A stretch of 64,000 nucleotides of DNA from Psococerastis gibbosa. Taxonomy: Eukaryota > Arthropoda > Insecta > Psocodea > Psocidae. The notes beneath the pieces are model-generated. The model worked only from the letters and a program-made list of their open reading frames with translations, was not told the origin of the DNA and made no database searches. The position numbers were made by a program, and so were the translations under genes. Of this stretch, positions 58,477 to 64,000 are shown piece after piece (position 1 is the first letter of the stretch; each line of letters opens with the position of its first letter). The stretch is from the NCBI GenBank assembly GCA_963971405.1, contig OZ020486.1:24079419-24143418 (forward strand), in the 5' to 3' direction.

Positions 58477-58849
58477 GGCTGAGTGTTCAAAATGTTTTGT
58501 AAACAAGAAATTTTGCTGATTTCTAGACGAAAATAATTTATTGCTCAATCCACAGATACAAAGATAACAAAGTGAGCAGATAAAATACTCATAAAAAATC
58601 CAAGTTATCGCAGGAAGTTTATATTTTCTGAACTGAAATATTATCACTTTTAAAAAATTGGATAAAGAGCCTTAAAGCACAGTTGTAAATCTGTAAGGGA
58701 AATAGACAGCTTTCACAGAAAGCTCGTATTTTTTAAGTTTTTTAATCTGTTCCCTTTTATATCTCTGTGGCTGTGGAACGAGCAATCAATTAATTTCGTC
58801 CAAAAAGTACGATAATTTCTTGTTTACAAAACATTTTGAACACTCAGGC
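58477..58849. mobile_element. Foldback MITE, copy F, flanked by TTAA
   Basis: A 373-bp element. The left end GGCTGAGTGTTCAAAATGTT and the right end, complement of GCCTGAGTGTTCAAAATGTT, pair over the first 40 bases ('tttgtaaacaagaaatt'), then with interruptions over about 110 bases. TTAA lies on each side (58473-58476 and 58850-58853), the target of piggyBac-type transposons. No transposase is present. Confidence 0.82.
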
Positions 58850-58853
58850 TTAA

Positions 58854-59365
58854 AACTTGTAATAAATATGCAATGCAGGATACGCTAAAAACGGAATCAT
58901 GGTGATTGACGTTTTGAGAAAATGGGAATGTATTGAAGTCATTCTTCCATGAAAGCCAGTTTTATAGGCGGCATATTTTCTATCAGAAATGGCTCTTCCA
59001 AAGATGTGCATAAAATACATTATGTTATCACTCCAAAGAATAAGAGGGTGTATAACTTTGAGTGACAGCTTGATGAAGCATGATCGTCTACATCTCTCTC
59101 ATAGCCCACATCTCCATGCCCGAGAGTCGCTGGTCTCTTCTTTGTCTGGGACAAACCCTTTGAAGAGCCACCAAACGGAATTATTGCATTCCAAACAACA
59201 TCATAACATCGGGTTAGAGCGTAGGAGCATGATTTCGGGTTTCAAAACATTAAGAAATGAAATAAGTAGTAGTAAGTAGTGTTCGTCGGGTTAATAACGA
59301 CTTAGGCCTCATATTTGGGGGGCACATAGAGCGACCCCGACTTGACTGTCCTATGCCAGCCCATA
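58854..59365. other. No recognisable feature
   Basis: A 96-codon plus-strand frame (58989-59279) runs through it but matches no family I know. Confidence 0.3.
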
Positions 59366-59890
59366 GGACAGTGGACCTCCTGATTATAGTGGATTCCGAA
59401 CCACTTGGGAAACACAGTGAAGTCACACGATTAGTTCGGAGGTGACCAGCACAAGTCCTACCATGTTTCCCTACCGGCACTGTGGACATGACCAAGTTAT
59501 CTGCAGCTTTGAACCTGCTCTGGTCCGCTGGATTCAACTTGGTGGTATGGGGGCCGGCTCTTAAGAAATGAAATAGAAAAATAATAAATAACTATATAAT
59601 ATAAATTGTAGCCTCACATACATGGCTAAATGATTGAAATTTGGAGTCACAAGGAAATTACCTTTAGGCAATGACGCCAACGGCCTTACCATGTTGATTC
59701 CATTAGAGCAGAGCATGTTTCAAACTGCGGCAACTTGGTAGTGTGCACAGCGTTGGCAGGGGAACCTGGTGGGACATGATAACGCGCTTAGGCAGTATAA
59801 GTCGAGTCCTGGTCACCTCCGATTTAATCGTGTGACTTTACCATGTTCCCCAAGTGGTTCGGAATCCACTATAATCAGGAGGTCCACCCT
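59366..59890. repeat. Inverted repeat pair, arms about 85 bp
   Basis: The left arm 59366-59457 (GTGGACCTCCTGATTATAGT, GATTCCGAACCACTTGGG, GTCACACGATTAGTTCGGAG) is repeated as its complement at 59806-59890 with few changes. About 350 bp lie between. Both arms are GC-richer than the surroundings and lie in frames with coding-like composition, so they may be two copies of one decayed element in opposite orientation. Confidence 0.85.
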
Positions 59891-60290
59891 GTTAGTCAAC
59901 TCCCCTTTCCCCGAGGTGATAGAGTCTGCCCTTAGGGTGCCTCAAGTTAACAAACAGACTCACTCCACCCGCCAGGCTGACAGGTTTGCTTAAAAAGCAG
60001 AAATGCTGAAAGCAGGCGTTAGAAACAACAACAGCCTTTAGGCAATGATAATTCCAGCTAAAAATCTCGTTTGCAATGTAACAGTTTCAATTCGTATTGT
60101 GGCATTTTATTTACTTTTATTATTATTATGCATTATTATTGCTAGTATTTTCATTATTTGTGTTGCATTGAATTCCTTCTTCTTTTTCCCTTTTTCTAAA
60201 ATTTCATGAGTAATTTGACTCTGCAAATAAAATGGAAAGTGGGGGCTTCATTAGCCCTTAAGGGACCAGTATTATTGATTTATATGACTT
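59891..60290. other. No recognisable feature
   Basis: Contains ATTATT-type runs near 60115-60145. Confidence 0.35.
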
Positions 60291-60397
60291 TCTTCTTCAA
60301 GTTACAGCCGGATGGCTGATTGGCAGCAACATGTGACTTCGATGCCTCCACTCTCCTCGATCCTGGCACACCCTCTTCAGCTCCACGTACTTGAGAT
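60291..60397 (-). mobile_element. LINE B fragment, copy 3
   Basis: The complement carries the same 3' end as copy 1 (TTCTTCAAGTTACAGCCGGA, TTGGCAGCAACATGTG, CCTCCACTCTCCTCGATCC, CACCCTCTTCAGCTCCA). About 107 bp remain, 5' truncated. Confidence 0.82.
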
Positions 60398-60646
60398 ATT
60401 ATTATACATGGTTGCTGGTTCTAGGGATGCCACTCGGGCCTTTAATGCCGTTGACCGTCACCTGTTGCCAGGATCCAGTTCGTCCGCCTTTAGGGAGCTT
60501 TTCGTCTCCCATGGACAAGAGGGTGACCATGCCCATGGACTCCATGGAGTTAGTCGGGGGTCTTTGACTGAACCCCACTCGGTATGAGATTATTGGGATC
60601 ATTTCTACATGAATTGTGACATTTGGCAAACTTCTACAACTATATA
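60398..60646. other. GC-richer segment, origin unknown
   Basis: Between a LINE B tail and an R fragment. Frames on both strands stay open for about 90 codons (the minus frame contains MGDEKLPKGGRTGSWQQVTV). The composition suggests a decayed coding part of a repeat, but I do not recognise it. Confidence 0.25.
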
Positions 60647-60742
60647 TCAACCTACACCGGCTTACAGCGACGATGGACAAGCTGAGACACACAATTACGA
60701 TTAATTAGCATGTAACAGGTGTGGGCCCGACTTAACCAAGTT
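60647..60742 (+). repeat. Repeat family R, copy 5 (partial, opposite orientation)
   Basis: Reads 'caacctacaccggcttacag', then 'gatggacaagctgagaca' and 'cttaaccaag', the complement of the first half of copies 1-4. The NLHRL and MDKLR phrases found in copies 1 and 3 are again in one frame, but the following stop region is changed. Confidence 0.7.
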
Positions 60743-61373
60743 CGTAAACTAGTCAGGTAATAGGGGTACTCACACAATAACACGTTTATTTACATGTTCA
60801 GTCAGTTCTATTTAAATTGCTTCTGACTTTCCCACTTAACCACAGGTGCATGAAAATTTATGAAATTAAATGTAGAAATGGTAGCCTATTCCACAAGAGT
60901 GAAGTTAAAATTAACATTCATGGGTTTCAAACTCACAGCACTCTGAAACGAGAACTCATTATTCAATTGCAATAAAATTAAACTGTATCACTATTCATTG
61001 GGCTGTCTTTGTCGTTTTCAATTACAGATATCATAGGATGGGAGTGCACTTCAAACAAAACCTATACGTTAAAGTGGAATGCAAACACAATTTTGATGTG
61101 CAATGAATTGTAGGCAAATACGTACGAATCAACTGCATATCGTACTGTAATGAATCGAGCTACGGTTGATTTGAACTACACATCTCTACCCTTCGTTTGA
61201 AATTGATACATCCCATGATATAATGCATTGCGTTTTACACGGTAAAATTATCACTTGTTATTGTATTACACAATTCTTATTATATGTGGCCACGATTCCG
61301 CATGTTTTCTCGGTAAAAGTTGGAAACTTCAGAAACACGAACATAAAACATAATATATCGTAGCTCCAGTTTA
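60743..61373. other. No recognisable feature
   Basis: AT-rich unique sequence before a LINE fragment. Confidence 0.35.
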
Positions 61374-61556
61374 GGGAAGACGACTGGCCGGACGTCTTCG
61401 AAAACACTGGAGGAATGAGTTGGAAACTGAGCTTCGCGAGTTGGGAGTCCGTAGAAGGTGGATCGTTGTACAAAACCGAGATGACTAGAGGAATGTTGTC
61501 GAGTAGGCCAAAGCCCAACAAGGGCTATAGAGCCAGAAGAAGAAGAAGAAGCTCTG
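61374..61556 (+). mobile_element. LINE A fragment, copy 5 (plus strand)
   Basis: Reads GACTGGCCGGACGTCTTCGA (equivalent to the GRRLPGRPR region), GAGTTGGAAACTGAGCTTCG, GCGAGTTGGGAGTCCGTAGA and CCAAAGCCCAACAAGGGCTA, and ends AGAAGAAGAAGAAGAAG. It is the same 3' end as copy 1, 5' truncated, with a stop in the GGCCAAAGCC region as expected. Confidence 0.85.
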
Positions 61557-64000
61557 TCTGAACTTTTTGTTTTAATGACAACCCCTGATTTATTTATTTT
61601 TTAAAGAAAGAGGAAGGGATCCGTAATTCAGGGGACAAAATCGTTAAGCAGAACTTTTTTGTTTAAACAAAATTGCACCCAAAACCGATTTAGCAGGCAA
61701 CTGTAAAAAATATCAGGAATGAAAGAAGAACGTATAGTTAGTGCATTTTTAACTGCGTCTGACCTACGTGCACCTGAAATGAGCTTTGTAAGGATTTGAG
61801 TTTCTCATACATAGAAAAAATACGCCATAGAGTAATCTGCTAGCATGTAGCGCAGTACAATCGGTCCAAAAACTAAATAAAAAAGCGAAAAAAATATTTT
61901 CCACTCAAAAAGGAGAAAAGACAATTTCTTTTCTCCTTGCACAATCCCTTTTTCCCCAGTGTGAATGATTCATTATCTTAGGGATTTTCCTCTCTACAAT
62001 CTACAAAACATTATTTTATTTCTCAACCCGAAAAACCCTAGACCAGTAGTGTAGTGCAATTATCTTTTAACAACTCAAGGGAATTGTGCTTTGCACGTGC
62101 CCTGCATTCAGCCAGATTTGAGAGGAATTGCAATATAAGGCGTTGCTCCCGACAGAATAAAAAGCATTTCCTATGTTAAATAGTTCCAATTTCCTTCACG
62201 TTTTACTAAATAATTTATAAAGCAAAGTTTCGGATCTCACGACTCTTGTAGCACGGTTCATGCCATTCTAAAATCGATAAAACTCATTTCAACCATGCCT
62301 ATTTATGTACTGCTAGAAAATGAAGACAGTCAATTTTGGCAATTTTGTGGATCAGTAGGGCACTGCATCGCAAATCTGGCCAATAATAATTTTCACTGGG
62401 TAGGGTAAAACGTAGCAGCTGACAAATTTGACTGCCGGGTAGAACTGTTGCGTCGGGGTGGACAGCCCTACGAGTACTGCAAGTATGTCCTAGCTTCAAA
62501 GCACAGTTTAGGAAACAGTTACCAAGCTGATCCCTATTTTTTATAGCTGAATAATAATATCCAATATTATAAAAGTAATAATAACTACTTAATAAAATAA
62601 CACGAATAGAGAATACAGAGTTTTAACATATTATTCTAGCCTTAATCAATGACGCGAGATTCCTGTAATAAATTTATCGTTAAAATCAGTCTAAATACAC
62701 GAAATATTTTATAGTGTATCCTATTCTATAAGATGACTTCAGCAATGTCATTGAAAATATTGCCTACTCTATAATAACGTAGAGAGCCTACTCTACAGTA
62801 TTATTCTCATACCAGTGAACAGTGCTTTTATGAAATCTAAATACTGTATAGCAAAGTAATTTAATTCTAAAATGTAGAATTCCATTATATTGTAAGTTAT
62901 GTTATTTTACTGCATTTTGATGTAATCAGTCATTGACGTTTGGTTAGAGTTAAATACGCAAATCTATAAACTGATAAGCTCAGGATTTTGACAGCCTCAA
63001 AGGCCATAAGAAGCACAATTTGAGAAAAGGTTGGGATGGTGAATATAGATGAAAAAAAACTATTTCATACTTTATTTCGTGTAAAAGGAACTTGACTGAA
63101 TCAAATGCGCCGACTTCAATTTCAAGCCTAACGGATGAAGACTTAATAAATAATTTCCCTACATTTCAGTTTTTTTTTACACAAAAAGAATATATAAAAA
63201 TATAAAGGGTCACAAAAAGTGCATGCCTCTTTTCGGATTTTTTCACTTATGAAAGCTGAAGTGTTTTTGATTTAAAGGTAATGTACAACATTGTTGAAGT
63301 GATACTCAAGGGTTTAGGAAAACAGAATTCTGTGGCACAGGCTCATCATTCAGATGACTGGACAAATAACAATATTTTTCATTCAATATCGATGGACCAG
63401 ACCAGCATGGCATTGATTGAATGCCGAAAACTTTAAATCCACAATATAAAACTGAAAATCACGCAAAATATGAAATTTTATAATGTGTCAAGTTGTTGGC
63501 AAATAACGAAGAATGTTTAATTAATATAAAAATCAGACAAAAATAAAAGTCAGAAACATGGTGCAGTAACTAAATGAAAGGGAAGAATCCAATTTTAGAA
63601 AGAAATAAAAGAAAATTAGCGTTTGAAAAGGCTGGCTGCGGAAAAACTTAAGGAAAAAACTTGGGGAATATTCAATTTTCACTTTGAAATACAAGAGAAA
63701 ATAAATTTCTTACTAGTTCCTCCGAAGATAAAATACAAATAGTATACAGTAATAAATCAGTGCCAACTACGAATTTGTTATAAACGGCACAGCTCGGACC
63801 TGCTTCGATTATTTTAACGTTGGAATTCTTGTGTCAAGAAAATGTTTCCATGGTATGGAAATTTCAAATGTTGCCAAAACAGGAACCAGCCTAGTAATGG
63901 CTTGACCTAGGCCCGCTAGTTGTATATATTGTACCTTGGTACAGTAAATTACATTATCGTAATTATAAGCAGATAATACCATTAGATACTTATAATCACT
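61557..64000. other. No recognisable feature
   Basis: AT-rich unique DNA to the end of the window. No repeat shared with the rest of the window and no credible open frame. Confidence 0.4.

Overview
The window looks like repeat-rich, AT-rich nuclear DNA of an animal, most likely an arthropod and probably an insect. The reasons are tRNA-derived SINEs, 3' fragments of insect-type non-LTR retrotransposons, a decayed Tc1/mariner-like transposase, many foldback MITEs, poly-G/C tracts and simple repeats, and the absence of long open frames or bacterial-style gene packing. I cannot name the species. No complete protein-coding gene can be supported. The one sequence that resembles a host coding exon is a possible terminal exon at 40153-40316.

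Layout. 0-10 kb: a LINE fragment, a 167-bp tandem doublet, and a dense nest of a MITE in a SINE tail, an unclassified repeat (family R), two SINEs and a poly-G element (family H). Then come two copies of an unclassified repeat (family S), one split by a MITE of the CAGCCTGATC family, followed by a second MITE of that family and an H copy flanked by an 11-bp direct repeat. 10-20 kb: two SINEs, the best-preserved LINE reverse-transcriptase tail (minus strand, 15.0-15.7 kb), three tRNA-like SINE heads, tandem doublets, and a second copy of the long-arm MITE. 20-32 kb: mostly unique AT-rich DNA with a GAA microsatellite, a 488-bp foldback MITE, a 200-bp hairpin, a short CpG-rich patch and an H copy. 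32-45 kb: the mariner-like fossil, further repeats, a 54-bp tandem array abutting an S copy, the exon candidate, and a 108-bp minisatellite with one CACGTG per unit. 45-64 kb: SINEs, LINE fragments, several MITEs, a pair of X-box-like palindromes at 57.4 kb, and an inverted repeat pair at 59.4-59.9 kb.

Family names (R, S, H, T, LINE A, LINE B, MITE groups) are my own labels for sequences that match each other inside this window. Matches were found by eye and borders are approximate unless a target duplication is stated. The most informative material is the record of transposition: one MITE group combines a shared core with different ends, and in two cases a related copy or the host repeat acts as an empty site and shows the target duplication.
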